Assembly (NCBI GenBank): GCA_030683815.1
Contig: JAUXPJ010000001.1
Coordinates: 1-64,000, forward strand
Reading direction: 5' to 3'
Source: Flavobacteriaceae bacterium
GTDB taxonomy: Bacteria > Bacteroidota > Bacteroidia > Flavobacteriales > Flavobacteriaceae
Length of the DNA stretch: 64,000 nucleotides
Below are positions 37,372 through 46,875 of the stretch, in pieces. Each line of letters starts with the position of its first letter. The first letter of the stretch is position 1. The notes under the pieces were generated by a model, which saw only the letters and a program-made list of their open reading frames with translations, ran no database searches and had not been told where the DNA came from. The translations under genes and the position numbers were made by a program.

Positions 37372-39138
37372 ATGTTTGAACCTGATGAATATCTCTTTAC
37401 AAAATTTGCTCACTACTTCAAAAGAAGAAGTTTAAAAAAGCAGGAAAACAAAGCGCATGCCGTAAAATTAATCGATATAAAACCAAGGTTAACCATTTTT
37501 GCCAGAGCCATTACGGGTAAATCTATTGAAATATTTGAGGCAGAAAGAGAAGGCGGTTATAAAAACAATAATTATTTTTTACCTCCCCAATTTTCAGAAT
37601 TCTCCACTGCAGAAGAAAACCTCTCTTTTTATTTGTTTAGAACCTTGTATTTATCTGTTCAAAAGAATTTAGATTTAAATTGGTTTGATACTTTAGAGCA
37701 TAAATTAGCAGCATCTCAATTAAAAGCTTTTGAAACTTCAACCCGGGTTTTAGAAGCTATGTTTGAACAATTTCCTGTCACAAAAGAATATCACTCAAAA
37801 TTTTATCAGTTTTATGAAGAGCAGGCAAAAGATAAACAAGCAGATTTTAGTTTTATTTATGGCAAATGGATGCACAACACTTTCGAAGAAGATTCTGACA
37901 ATAAATTGAATAATTTTAGTGAAAAGATTAAAAAAGCCCCGGAAGAACGGGCTAAAACAATTTTAAAATCGAAAGCTGTCGAAGAAATTATTTCAATTGA
38001 AGTCGATAAAAAACAACAAGAAGATGCCGTATTACAACATCAATTTGAAAAAGTAGAAACTGCGGATGAATTTAGCGGCAATTGGAAAGATTTTGACGGA
38101 GATGATGAACTAAATGATCATCAAAATGCGCTAGATGAAATTAATATGAAATTTACAGTTCGGGTAAATGATGCGGCACATTCTGTTTATCAGGCTGATT
38201 TTATGGAGAATACCACCATTTCAGAAAGTACGGAAGTTGATGCTTTAGGCTATCACATTGCGTATGATGAATGGGATTATACCAAACGAAATTATAAAGA
38301 AAAATTCTGTAAGGTTTATCCCAAGACAATCTTAAAAACGGATATTGATTATTACAAAAACACCATTCTGAAAAACAATTCAACCTTAATCGGATTGCGT
38401 AAAATGTTGACTACTGTTAACAATAAATATCAGCAACAAAGAAGACAAACTGATGGAAATGAATTTGATATTGACGCTATTACAGATTTGTTTGTGGACG
38501 TGAATTCCGGTCATACACCTTCAGAAAACATCTATTTATCTAAACGGAAAAAAGAAAAAGATTTGTCCATTTTATTATTGTTAGACATCAGTTTATCTAG
38601 TGATGCTTATGCGGCCGGTAATAAAGTAATCGATGTGGAAAAACAGGTTTCAATTTTATTCGGTGAAATTTTGAATGAATTTAATATTGATTTTTCAATT
38701 GATTGTTTTTACTCAAATACGCGAAATAATTCATCTTACTTAACTATTAAAGGTTTTAATGATGATTGGAGCAAAGCAAAATATAAAGTGGGTACGGTTG
38801 AACCAAGTGGATATACCAGAATTGGCGTGGCCTTACGCCATTCAGGAGCTTTGTTAGATCAGCGCAATACCAAAAATAAATGGGTGATTTTAATCTCAGA
38901 TGGGAAACCTAATGATTATGATAAATACGAAGGAAAATACGGCATTAATGATGTAAAGCAGGCCTTAAGAGAATTAAATGAGCGTCAAATCAATTCTTAT
39001 GCCTTAGCAATTGAAGCACAGGCAAAATACTATTTACCGCAAATGTTTGGTCAAAATCATTATCAAATATTAACCACACCGGTTGAATTGCTCAAGTCTT
39101 TAGTCAAATTATACGAAAAAATTAAACATCAAAACTAA
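37372..39138 (+). CDS. norD: NorD, von Willebrand factor A domain protein
   Basis: This 588-residue partner of NorQ acts in NO reductase maturation. The N-terminal two thirds is helical and charged. The C-terminal VWA domain (about 395-585) has the MIDAS motif D405-I-S-L-S with a later Thr in PSGYTRIG and Asp in ISDGKPND. NorD recruits the NorQ ring to the NorB precursor in known systems. It is followed after 1 base by the CoxIII-like gene, so the three downstream genes are one unit. Confidence 0.9.
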   Translation: MFEPDEYLFTKFAHYFKRRSLKKQENKAHAVKLIDIKPRLTIFARAITGKSIEIFEAEREGGYKNNNYFLPPQFSEFSTAEENLSFYLFRTLYLSVQKNLDLNWFDTLEHKLAASQLKAFETSTRVLEAMFEQFPVTKEYHSKFYQFYEEQAKDKQADFSFIYGKWMHNTFEEDSDNKLNNFSEKIKKAPEERAKTILKSKAVEEIISIEVDKKQQEDAVLQHQFEKVETADEFSGNWKDFDGDDELNDHQNALDEINMKFTVRVNDAAHSVYQADFMENTTISESTEVDALGYHIAYDEWDYTKRNYKEKFCKVYPKTILKTDIDYYKNTILKNNSTLIGLRKMLTTVNNKYQQQRRQTDGNEFDIDAITDLFVDVNSGHTPSENIYLSKRKKEKDLSILLLLDISLSSDAYAAGNKVIDVEKQVSILFGEILNEFNIDFSIDCFYSNTRNNSSYLTIKGFNDDWSKAKYKVGTVEPSGYTRIGVALRHSGALLDQRNTKNKWVILISDGKPNDYDKYEGKYGINDVKQALRELNERQINSYALAIEAQAKYYLPQMFGQNHYQILTTPVELLKSLVKLYEKIKHQN

Positions 39139-39139
39139 A

Positions 39140-39721
39140 ATGGATTTAACTGTCAAAAATTATAAAAATATTTACTATCCACCGGGTGGTATTTTAATAT
39201 GGATAATCATTTTTCTTGAATTAATAACTTTTGGAATGGCACTGATTGCCATGGTTTTTTACGGTAAAGATGAACCCGAAATTTTCCATCAATCCAGGTT
39301 ATTGTTAAACACTGCTTATGGTGCCATCAATACACTTTTCTTAATTACGAGTGGTTTTTTTATGGCAGAATCCCTTCATTATTTTAAAAAAGGAAATGTT
39401 CAAAAATCTATCTGGTTTTTAAAACTCACCATGTTGGGAGGATTATTGTTTCTGGGATTAAAAAGTTTGGAATATTACGATAAAATAGAAGCCGGATTAA
39501 CTTTAAGTTACAATACTTTTTTCTCTTTTTACTGGATGCTTACTCTATTTCATGTCATTCATGTACTTGTTGGATTGGTCATTTTATGCACTGTTTATCT
39601 CAGTTTACGGAAGAAACAACATCAGGTAAACCTGGAAGATTTTGAAGCTGGTGCTGCATTTTGGCATATGTGTGATCTCATTTGGTTATTGTTATTTCCC
39701 ATCATTTATTTAATTTTTTAA
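39140..39721 (+). CDS. cytochrome c oxidase subunit III-like protein (NorE-like)
   Basis: This 193-residue membrane protein has five hydrophobic helices (about 15-40, 55-75, 88-105, 125-150 and 170-192). It carries the subunit III-type ending FEAGAAFWHMCDLIWLLLFP. In nor clusters such proteins are called NorE and assist or stabilise the reductase. It starts one base after the norD stop and abuts the next gene, so the order norD-norE-norF is conserved in form. Confidence 0.85.
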   Translation: MDLTVKNYKNIYYPPGGILIWIIIFLELITFGMALIAMVFYGKDEPEIFHQSRLLLNTAYGAINTLFLITSGFFMAESLHYFKKGNVQKSIWFLKLTMLGGLLFLGLKSLEYYDKIEAGLTLSYNTFFSFYWMLTLFHVIHVLVGLVILCTVYLSLRKKQHQVNLEDFEAGAAFWHMCDLIWLLLFPIIYLIF

Positions 39722-39967
39722 ATGGATAAAGTTATGAATCTTAAAATATTATTTGCCTTATTAGGATTGACCTTTATTACGGCGGTTTTAGCTTCTCAAA
39801 AACTGTTGATACATTATACGATAGAAATAATTATCATTCTTTCTATTTTAAAATTTTATGGTGTTGTTTTTTATTTTATGGAACTAAAAGAGGCACATCT
39901 GTTTTGGAAAACTTCTATTTTTATATTCACTTTCTTATTTGCAATAATTACCGTAATTATGATCTAA
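39722..39967 (+). CDS. small membrane protein, cytochrome oxidase subunit IV/NorF-like
   Basis: This 81-residue protein has three predicted helices (about 6-23, 27-48 and 56-80) and the subunit IV-like KFYGVVFYFMELKEAHLFWK. It follows the CoxIII-like gene with no gap. NorF in other organisms is similarly small and influences NO reductase activity. Assignment is by position, size and the one motif. Confidence 0.75.
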   Translation: MDKVMNLKILFALLGLTFITAVLASQKLLIHYTIEIIIILSILKFYGVVFYFMELKEAHLFWKTSIFIFTFLFAIITVIMI

Positions 39968-40051
39968 AATTGCTGTCAAAATTTTATCTTCGTAAAATAA
40001 ATGGTATTTTAAAATATCGTTAATCAAACTTATTAATTATTTGATATAAAC

Positions 40052-41092
40052 ATGAGAATTGAATCGGATATAAAATTGGGTTTTAAAGATGTAATGATTC
40101 GTCCAAAACGTTCCACATTAAATTCCCGTTCGCAAGTTTCTTTAATTCGGAAATTCCAATTTTTACATACCCAGACAACTTGGGAGGGTGTGCCAATAAT
40201 GGCCGCCAATATGGATACGGTTGGCACTTTTGCCATGGCTAAAAAGTTGGCGGAATTCAATATGTTTACCGCCATTCACAAGCATTACACTTTGAATCAG
40301 TGGAAATCATTTATGAATTCTATTGATGATACTGTTTTAAATAATATTTCTGTAAGTACCGGAACCGGTAAAAAAGATGAAGATAAATTAGCGCAGTTGA
40401 TGAATGAATTTCCGGCACTTCGTTTTATTTGTATTGATGTTGCCAACGGTTACTCTGAACATTTTGTCGAATTTGTAAAACGTACCCGCGAAAAATATCC
40501 TGATAAGGTAATCATTGCCGGAAATGTGGTAACGGGCGAAATGGTCGAAGAACTTTTACTGTCCGGTGCCGATATTGTAAAAGTAGGAATTGGTCCGGGT
40601 TCGGTTTGTACCACTCGTGTAAAAACCGGTGTTGGTTATCCGCAACTCTCTGCTATTATTGAATGTGCTGATGCCGCTCACGGTTTGGGCGGACAAATTA
40701 TTTCTGATGGCGGATGCGCCGTTCCGGGTGATGTGGCAAAAGCTTTTGGAGGCGGAGCAGATTTTGTGATGTTGGGCGGTATGTTTTCCGGACATGAAGA
40801 AAGCGGTGGCCAAATAGTGGAAGATAATGGTGTAAAATTCAAACTGTTTTACGGAATGAGTTCTGAAACCGCCATGAAAAAACATACCGGAAGTATTGCT
40901 GAATACCGCGCATCCGAAGGAAAAACAGTTAAAGTTCCGTTTAAAGGACATGTAGAAAATACAGTACAAGATATTTTAGGAGGCATTCGTTCTACTTGTA
41001 CTTATGTTGGAGCAGCTCATTTAAAAGAATTGACCAAAAGAACCACTTTTATCAGAGTGCAAGAACAGCACAATCAAATTTATACTGAATAA
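40052..41092 (+). CDS. guaC: GMP reductase
   Basis: This enzyme converts GMP to IMP and ammonia with NADPH (purine salvage). The 346-residue TIM-barrel protein lacks the CBS insert of IMP dehydrogenase, which separates it from GuaB. Key features are [15 protein letters not shown], the catalytic loop [11 protein letters not shown] with the thioimidate Cys, and [20 protein letters not shown]. It closely resembles enterobacterial GuaC in length. An intrinsic terminator follows directly. Confidence 0.95.
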   Translation: MRIESDIKLGFKDVMIRPKRSTLNSRSQVSLIRKFQFLHTQTTWEGVPIMAANMDTVGTFAMAKKLAEFNMFTAIHKHYTLNQWKSFMNSIDDTVLNNISVSTGTGKKDEDKLAQLMNEFPALRFICIDVANGYSEHFVEFVKRTREKYPDKVIIAGNVVTGEMVEELLLSGADIVKVGIGPGSVCTTRVKTGVGYPQLSAIIECADAAHGLGGQIISDGGCAVPGDVAKAFGGGADFVMLGGMFSGHEESGGQIVEDNGVKFKLFYGMSSETAMKKHTGSIAEYRASEGKTVKVPFKGHVENTVQDILGGIRSTCTYVGAAHLKELTKRTTFIRVQEQHNQIYTE

Positions 41093-41097
41093 ATTAG

Positions 41098-41124
41098 TAG
41101 CCGTCTTATAACGGCTATTTTTTT
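41098..41124 (+). terminator. rho-independent terminator after guaC
   Basis: The arms tagccgt and acggcta form a 7-bp stem with a 6-base loop, followed by seven T. It lies only 14 bases before the next ATG, so the BtuF-like gene either uses a promoter within guaC or depends on read-through. Confidence 0.9.
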
Positions 41125-41138
41125 AAAACTTAAAAATA

Positions 41139-42272
41139 ATGATACATTTTTTAAAATACTTTTTTATTTCAATATTGATATTCAGTTGCCATTCCAATTC
41201 ATCTAAAGAGAACAGGAATATAATTGAATCAAAGAAATCATCTTTAAAATACACCAAAAATGTAGAAATGATTACTTACGGTGATTATCAAGAAGTAATC
41301 ATTAAAAATCCCATCAATCAGTATGAAATAATTTATTATTTAGTTGATTCCCATAAAGATATTCCAAAGAATTTGGAAGGAAAAAAAATTATCAGAACCC
41401 CATTAAATAAAATAGTGGTTACCAGTACTACTCATATAGCGATGTTAGAATTATTGGGAGTAGAAAAATCATTGATCGGATTTCCACAAACTTATTTTGT
41501 ATCATCCGAAAAAACTCGACAAAGAATTGATAGCGGATTAATAAAAGAATTAGGAAATGTACAACAATTGAATACTGAAATTCTCTTGATTATCAAACCT
41601 GATTTAATCATGACATTTGAAATTTCCGGTTCAAATAAGACAATGCAAGAACTTGATAAAAAGGGGTTTAACATTTTAGTAAATACCGATTGGCTAGAGG
41701 AAACTCCTTTAGGTCGCGTTGAGTGGATAAAATTATACGGAGCTTTATTTGATAAACAGGAAAAAGCTGACAGTTTGTTTAAATCCATTGAAAAAAATTA
41801 TTTAGATGCTGTTAAAATTGCACAAAAAGCCACCAAGAAACCAAGTATTTTGTCGGGTATTGTTTTTAATGATGTTTGGAATTTGCCCGCAGGAAAAAGC
41901 TTGGAAGCGCAATTGTTAAAAGATGCCAACACGCATTATTTATGGAGCGATACTGAGGGAACAGGAAGTTTATCTTTAAGTATTGAGGCCGTGTTAAATA
42001 AAGCTAAAGATGCTGATATTTGGGTAGCTTCCGGAATTTATACTTCAAGAACTGATTTAACCAACAGCAATGGATTATACCAATATTTTAATCCAATTAA
42101 AAAGAAACAGGTTTATTCGTATGCACATTTACGTGGTAAAACCGGTGGATATATTTATTTTGAAACCGCTCCTATCCGACCCGATTTAGTATTAAAAGAC
42201 CTCATAAAAATAGCGCATCCGGAGTTGATGCGCCATTATGATTTTACGTTTTATAAACGTCTAGAAAAATAA
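41139..42272 (+). CDS. ABC transporter substrate-binding lipoprotein, BtuF/FepB-like
   Basis: This 377-residue periplasmic binding protein with a helical backbone binds cobalamin or an iron chelate. A lipoprotein signal ends at Cys17 (ISILIFSCHS). The core begins about residue 85 with KIVVTSTTHIAMLELLG and continues through DLIMTFEISGSN and DIWVASGIYTS. The absence of ABC permease and ATPase genes nearby is notable. Its last 19 codons (from Ala359) contain the 42-bp repeat that recurs at 46828. The C-terminus KRLEK appears to come from the incoming side of an insertion; the ancestral end may have been QLLE. Confidence 0.87.
   Translation: MIHFLKYFFISILIFSCHSNSSKENRNIIESKKSSLKYTKNVEMITYGDYQEVIIKNPINQYEIIYYLVDSHKDIPKNLEGKKIIRTPLNKIVVTSTTHIAMLELLGVEKSLIGFPQTYFVSSEKTRQRIDSGLIKELGNVQQLNTEILLIIKPDLIMTFEISGSNKTMQELDKKGFNILVNTDWLEETPLGRVEWIKLYGALFDKQEKADSLFKSIEKNYLDAVKIAQKATKKPSILSGIVFNDVWNLPAGKSLEAQLLKDANTHYLWSDTEGTGSLSLSIEAVLNKAKDADIWVASGIYTSRTDLTNSNGLYQYFNPIKKKQVYSYAHLRGKTGGYIYFETAPIRPDLVLKDLIKIAHPELMRHYDFTFYKRLEK
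42213..42254 (+). repeat. 42-bp direct repeat, left copy (inside the BtuF-like gene)
   Basis: It begins gcgcatccggagttgatgcg and ends attttacgttttat. It is identical to 46828-46869 and encodes AHPELMRHYDFTFY in the BtuF frame. It contains a 7-bp inverted repeat (gcgcatc/gatgcgc). With its partner it brackets the molybdenum hydroxylase cluster. Confidence 0.95.
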
Positions 42273-42281
42273 GTTTTTCCA

Positions 42282-44426
42282 TTATTTTTTCAATGCTTTT
42301 AGTATCCTTTCTGGCGTGATGGGCATTTGATGTACTCTCGCACCTGAAGCGTGGAAAACGGCATTGGCAATGGCGCCACCAACACAAATAATAGCAGGTT
42401 CTCCACCGCCTTGTGGCGGTGATTCCATATCCTCAACAAAAACCGATTCAATTGCAGGAGTCACCGAAAAACGTGTAATCTCATAATTATGGAAATTATG
42501 AGTTTTTACCTCACCCCCATTAAACTGAATATCTTCGTAAAGCGCATAACCCAATCCCATAGTCAGACCACCTTCAGTTTGAACAGTGGCACCATGTGGA
42601 TTTACAACCTGCCCCATATCTTGTGCACATACCATTCTTAAAGGAGTTACAACTCCCGATTCTGGATCAACCTCTACTTCTGAGATAAGCGCTACATAAG
42701 TTCCGGCATCAACACCAAGCGCAATTCCGCAACCTTTGTTTATTCCAGTTTTAGCAGAAGTATACCCAAACGTTTTAGCTGCGAGCCGAAGGGTGCGTTC
42801 CATTTTTGCATCTGAAATATTCTTAAGTCTTAATTCTAAAGGGTCCATACCAATTTTATCAGCTAGTATATCAATATGTGATTCACGCGCAAAAGTAGTC
42901 GAATTATTACCGGGCGCTCTCCATGCACCAACCCCAAATGGATGTATATTTTTTTTATCGTAAAGTGCTGATCGCAAATTGGTAATGCCGTAAAAATCAT
43001 TTACTCCACGGCTTCCTGCGCAATATATCTGATATTTCCAAGCTGAAATTTTACCATCGTTTTTTACACCGGCCTTAATTTGCATTACAGCAGCCGGACG
43101 GAACATATTGTACATAAACTCCTCTTTTCTAGTCCAAGCTAACTGAACTGGAACACCGGCTTTTTTGGCAAGTAAAGCAGCTTCAACAATCTGATTCCCA
43201 TAAATTTTACCTCCAAAACCTCCCCCTAGCAACACTTGTTTTACATGTACCTTTTCGAGAGGCATATCCAATTTTCTCGACAATTCTTGACGCGTTCCAA
43301 AAGGTGTTTGAGTTGATGCCCAAATAATTAGTTTATCACCATCGAATTGAACGGTAGCGGAATGAGTTTCCATCGGAGCGTGGGATTTATATCCATCGTG
43401 GTATTCAAATTCAGCGGCATAATCTGCTTCATTAAATCCTGTTGTAAGATTACCCTTTTCTTCAACTATACTAGTTTCAACAGCATTCTGAACGAGATAC
43501 TTAAAAATGGTTTCATCGTTGGCTAAAACTTCAGGAGTTGACCAAGTGGTTTTTATGGCTTGTTGAGCCTTCATTGCAACCGTTGGATTTGTATGCAATG
43601 CCGCAACCAAATCATCAATTATAATGATTTTAACACCTTCTATAGCTTCTGCCTTAATTGAATCTACTGAAAGTAATTTACTTCCATGCGCTGATGGCCT
43701 ACTGATTGACGCATATAGCATATCAGGGAGTTGGATATCTCCTGCATACTTAGCTTGTCCGGTTACTTTTAGCTTAGCATTTGTAGCATTAATTGGATTA
43801 CCTACCTGTTTGTATTCATTTATTTTTTTGAAAATTGGTGGTTTGTTTATGGTTTTAACGATTTTTTTGCCTTTAGTAAGAGCACCATAACTTATTTTAA
43901 TTGAGTTATCTAAAATTTTTACCACAGTTCCAGCTTCCGTTTTCAGCTCATTTTCTGGAACTTTCATTTGAGCAGCCGCCAATTTAATTAATTCCATTCG
44001 GGCTTCAACAGCAGCAGCTCTCAAAATAGGATCAAAAAATCGGGTAGTCAAAGAACCCCAAGTACCAGCATCGTAAGGACACAAATCAGTATCACCCATA
44101 ATCATCTCAACGCTATCTAAGGTTACTTCTAATTCTTCTGCTAATACCTGAGCGAGTGATGTTGTAATCCCTTGCCCCATCTCAATTTTTCCGGTATAAC
44201 ATTCAACTTTACCATCTTCTCTTATTCGTATGTAGGCATTAAAATCTAGCTCCTCATTATTATCTTCTGCTTCATCTTCCATAGCAAAAGCTTTATATTT
44301 ACCTATCGTAAATATGATAATTAGTCCACCACCTAATTTCTTGATAAAATCACGACGATTATGTCTAAAGATGTTTAGAGTATCGACATCGCCAAAGTAT
44401 ATTTTGTTAATTTCTTTTGAGTTCAT
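42282..44426 (-). CDS. molybdopterin-binding subunit of an exported xanthine dehydrogenase-family hydroxylase (IorB-like)
   Basis: This 714-residue catalytic subunit belongs to the isoquinoline 1-oxidoreductase/aldehyde oxidase group and hydroxylates an aldehyde or N-heterocycle with water as oxygen donor. The N-terminus has a Tat-type motif R24-R25-D-F-I-K followed by a hydrophobic stretch, so the folded enzyme is probably exported. Aldehyde-oxidase hammerhead and two molybdopterin domains follow. Markers are GQGITTSLAQVLAEEL, QVLLGGGFGGKIYGNQ, GAWRAPGNNS and a C-terminal GGGEPAI with the likely catalytic Glu. The start overlaps the 2Fe-2S gene stop (ATGA). The substrate is unknown, and there is no cytochrome subunit gene. 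Confidence 0.9.
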   Translation of the reverse strand: MNSKEINKIYFGDVDTLNIFRHNRRDFIKKLGGGLIIIFTIGKYKAFAMEDEAEDNNEELDFNAYIRIREDGKVECYTGKIEMGQGITTSLAQVLAEELEVTLDSVEMIMGDTDLCPYDAGTWGSLTTRFFDPILRAAAVEARMELIKLAAAQMKVPENELKTEAGTVVKILDNSIKISYGALTKGKKIVKTINKPPIFKKINEYKQVGNPINATNAKLKVTGQAKYAGDIQLPDMLYASISRPSAHGSKLLSVDSIKAEAIEGVKIIIIDDLVAALHTNPTVAMKAQQAIKTTWSTPEVLANDETIFKYLVQNAVETSIVEEKGNLTTGFNEADYAAEFEYHDGYKSHAPMETHSATVQFDGDKLIIWASTQTPFGTRQELSRKLDMPLEKVHVKQVLLGGGFGGKIYGNQIVEAALLAKKAGVPVQLAWTRKEEFMYNMFRPAAVMQIKAGVKNDGKISAWKYQIYCAGSRGVNDFYGITNLRSALYDKKNIHPFGVGAWRAPGNNSTTFARESHIDILADKIGMDPLELRLKNISDAKMERTLRLAAKTFGYTSAKTGINKGCGIALGVDAGTYVALISEVEVDPESGVVTPLRMVCAQDMGQVVNPHGATVQTEGGLTMGLGYALYEDIQFNGGEVKTHNFHNYEITRFSVTPAIESVFVEDMESPPQGGGEPAIICVGGAIANAVFHASGARVHQMPITPERILKALKK

Positions 44427-44905
44427 AATTTGTTCCCTCCTTTCATTTCTTGAGCAGCTGATTCAATTGCTTTGGTTATACTGTTATAGGAACCACAGCG
44501 GCAAAGGTTATCATTCATTCCATTGATAATTTGTTTGTGGCTTGGATTTGGGATTGTATTTAAAAGTCCTACCGCATTCATTATCATACCGGGAGTACAA
44601 AATCCACACTGTTGTGCATCATGCCTGATGAATGATTCTTGTACAGGATGAAGTTTGCCATCCTGCGCTAAACCTTCAATAGTAGTTACATTTTTACCTT
44701 CAATTTTTTTAACAGTCAAACTGCACGATCGTTCAGCAATACCATCAACCAAAATGGTACAAGTACCGCAAAACCCAATACTACAGCCATGTTTTGTTCC
44801 TGTTAAACCCAACTCAGTTCGTATCACCCACAATAGTGTTTGTGAGGTGTCTGTTTCAAGTTCTATTGGTCTTCCGTTGAGTGAAAACTTAATTTTTTCC
44901 TTCAT
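44423..44905 (-). CDS. (2Fe-2S) subunit of a molybdenum hydroxylase (IorA-like)
   Basis: This 160-residue electron-transfer subunit has a plant-type ferredoxin domain with CSIGFCGTC and a later Cys at GIAERSC. The C-terminal four-helix 2Fe-2S domain contains CGFCTPGM and CRCGSYNSI. It carries electrons from the molybdenum centre of the adjacent subunit. It has no signal peptide, so it would be exported bound to the Tat-signalled large subunit, as in related enzymes. It is translationally coupled to that gene. Confidence 0.94.
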   Translation of the reverse strand: MKEKIKFSLNGRPIELETDTSQTLLWVIRTELGLTGTKHGCSIGFCGTCTILVDGIAERSCSLTVKKIEGKNVTTIEGLAQDGKLHPVQESFIRHDAQQCGFCTPGMIMNAVGLLNTIPNPSHKQIINGMNDNLCRCGSYNSITKAIESAAQEMKGGNKL

Positions 44906-44967
44906 AACTATAATTTATTAATTAGATAAGTTACTTTTTAAGAATGAATTTTTCATGCAATTTTTTT

Positions 44968-46641
44968 CTAATTATTGATGTAGAGAGATTCCACTTTATA
45001 ATCCTCAGGAGTATCAATATCTTTTAAAATAATATCGGTTTCAACCTTTATTTCAAGTATATCCTGACTATTTTTTAAGAACAATTCACGCAAACCTACT
45101 TCCGGATTTAGTTCATTAATCTGCTGTTTGTATTTTGTGCTAATTAAAACCGGATGCCCACGCTTATTACCAAAAGTAGGTATAATCAAACCTTTATTGG
45201 TTTTTTGAAAAGTTGTGATTAATCGGTTAATAATTGCTTCAGAAACCATCGGTTGATCACCCAATAAGATAATTATTCCATCGGTTTTCTGATCAACAGC
45301 TGAAACTCCTGCTTGCACCGATGATAGCATTCCATCTTCAAAACTTTTGTTTTCAACCAAATCAACCAAACAATTTGTCAATTCTTCTTTAACCTCCTTC
45401 TTATGACTTCCTATAACTACAATAGTTTGACTAGAATTTGAATTCAACGATTTATTAACAATCGATTTTATTATTGAAGTTTTCTGATAAGGTAAAAGCA
45501 GTTTCTGCTTTCCCATTCGCGTACTTTTTCCCGCAGCCAGAACGATGCAACTCACTTTTTTTCGCTTTCCCAAAAAATTTAACTCATACCTCTTTTTAAT
45601 GAGTTGTGCCGTTATGCTGATGGCGATTTCATTAACAGTTTTTGAATGAATATCCAGTCCGATGGGGCTATGAATAAAATTCCATTCTTCTTCACTTGCC
45701 CAAGCTTCTTCGATAAATTTCTTTTTCATCAGCACAGATTTTCGCTTACTGCCGATGACTCCGATATAAGCAGCATCAGACTGCATGCAACATCGTAGTG
45801 CTTCTTTATCCGTTCGATGTCCCTGTGTGGCAATCACAATGTAGAATTCTGATGTAATCTTTAGTGATTTAAAACCCTCGTTTAGTGGCTTACAAATAAC
45901 TTGTGACGCTTCAGGAAAGCGCTTTGAATTGGTGAGTTCCGCTCTATTGTCTAGTACTGCAACTTCAAAATCAGCTAAATGAGCCATCTTACAAAGCGCC
46001 TGTCCAATATGACCCGCGCCAACAATTATAAGTTGGGTCGACGGATTAATGGGTTCTATAAATAAAGATATTTCATTTGTTGGTTTTTTCTCACGATTAT
46101 ATGTTGCTTCAATCCAGCAGGATTTTCGTTTTACAATAATTTTGTTAAAATTAAGCTGGTTTGAATTTAAAATAGTATCAATATTTTCAGGGATTGATTG
46201 GTTTTGTTCAATCCAATATTTTTCAATTAATAAATGCTGTTTGTCTTGTTTTTTGAATAGTGTCAATAGAACTCCTCTTTTATGTCTATCGAGGGAATCA
46301 ATCAATTTTAAATACACATTTAAATGCTGTTTTGGATTGGAATCTATAGAAAACAATGCTCTACCACCGCATATTGCTCCCACTTCATCTTCGATATCAG
46401 CATCGAAATTCACTAATTGTATGATATTCATTTGATTTTCAAAAGCTAATGCCGCGGCTTTTTGAGCATGAGTTTCCAATAATCCACCTCCCAAGGTTCC
46501 AAGAAGAACTTTATCTTTGTCAAATAGAGCCATTGCACCCGGTATTTGTGGTGCAGATCCTTTGGTAGCAAGCAAACTTCCAATCTGAATATCAGAACCT
46601 GATTGTAATTTTTCAACAAGCTGGTGGTAGATGGTCTTCAT
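44968..46641 (-). CDS. XdhC-MocA fusion, molybdenum cofactor maturation protein
   Basis: In this 557-residue protein an XdhC/CoxI chaperone (about 1-345) is fused to a MobA/MocA-like nucleotidyltransferase (about 363-557). The XdhC part has an N-terminal CoxI domain with EVGAICGGRALF and a Rossmann domain with IVGAGHIGQALC. The MocA part has the GT-A-type nucleotide loop VLAAGKSTRMGKQK and ILLGDQPM. Together they would convert Mo-molybdopterin to the dinucleotide form and insert it, with sulfuration control, into the hydroxylase encoded next to it. These functions are usually on separate proteins. Confidence 0.88.
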   Translation of the reverse strand: MKTIYHQLVEKLQSGSDIQIGSLLATKGSAPQIPGAMALFDKDKVLLGTLGGGLLETHAQKAAALAFENQMNIIQLVNFDADIEDEVGAICGGRALFSIDSNPKQHLNVYLKLIDSLDRHKRGVLLTLFKKQDKQHLLIEKYWIEQNQSIPENIDTILNSNQLNFNKIIVKRKSCWIEATYNREKKPTNEISLFIEPINPSTQLIIVGAGHIGQALCKMAHLADFEVAVLDNRAELTNSKRFPEASQVICKPLNEGFKSLKITSEFYIVIATQGHRTDKEALRCCMQSDAAYIGVIGSKRKSVLMKKKFIEEAWASEEEWNFIHSPIGLDIHSKTVNEIAISITAQLIKKRYELNFLGKRKKVSCIVLAAGKSTRMGKQKLLLPYQKTSIIKSIVNKSLNSNSSQTIVVIGSHKKEVKEELTNCLVDLVENKSFEDGMLSSVQAGVSAVDQKTDGIIILLGDQPMVSEAIINRLITTFQKTNKGLIIPTFGNKRGHPVLISTKYKQQINELNPEVGLRELFLKNSQDILEIKVETDIILKDIDTPEDYKVESLYINN

Positions 46642-46827
46642 TTTTTTCGATAAGTTCTTTGTAATACTATCTAGTTATATCAAATTTAGGTCTAAATTTT
46701 TGAACTTCCAACAGTTAAATTTTCAAGAAATTACTTCTTCAATTTGGTATTAATTGATTTTGCTCCGGTTAAACTATTTTTCAACACTTAATTAATCAAA
46801 ATGAGCTTAAAATAGATTTAAAAAATG

Positions 46828-46869
46828 GCGCATCCGGAGTTGATGCGCCATTATGATTTTACGTTTTAT
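46828..46869 (+). repeat. 42-bp direct repeat, right copy
   Basis: Identical to 42213-42254. In the same frame it reads AHPELMRHYDFTFY and then QLLE-stop (46870-46884), a plausible alternative C-terminus of the BtuF-like protein. Upstream in that frame are two stop codons within 15 bases, so it is a remnant and not a gene. Confidence 0.95.
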
Positions 46870-46875
46870 CAATTG

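Larger units (their letters stand above)
42255..46827. mobile_element. putative inserted cassette carrying a molybdenum hydroxylase cluster
   Basis: This 4573-bp segment lies exactly between two identical 42-bp direct repeats. It contains three minus-strand genes: hydroxylase large subunit, 2Fe-2S subunit and XdhC-MocA fusion. The right repeat continues in the BtuF frame to QLLE-stop, overlapping the parC stop by 9 bp, which looks like the original end of the BtuF-like gene. No recombinase is encoded within, so mobilisation in trans or homologous exchange is inferred. Confidence 0.55.
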
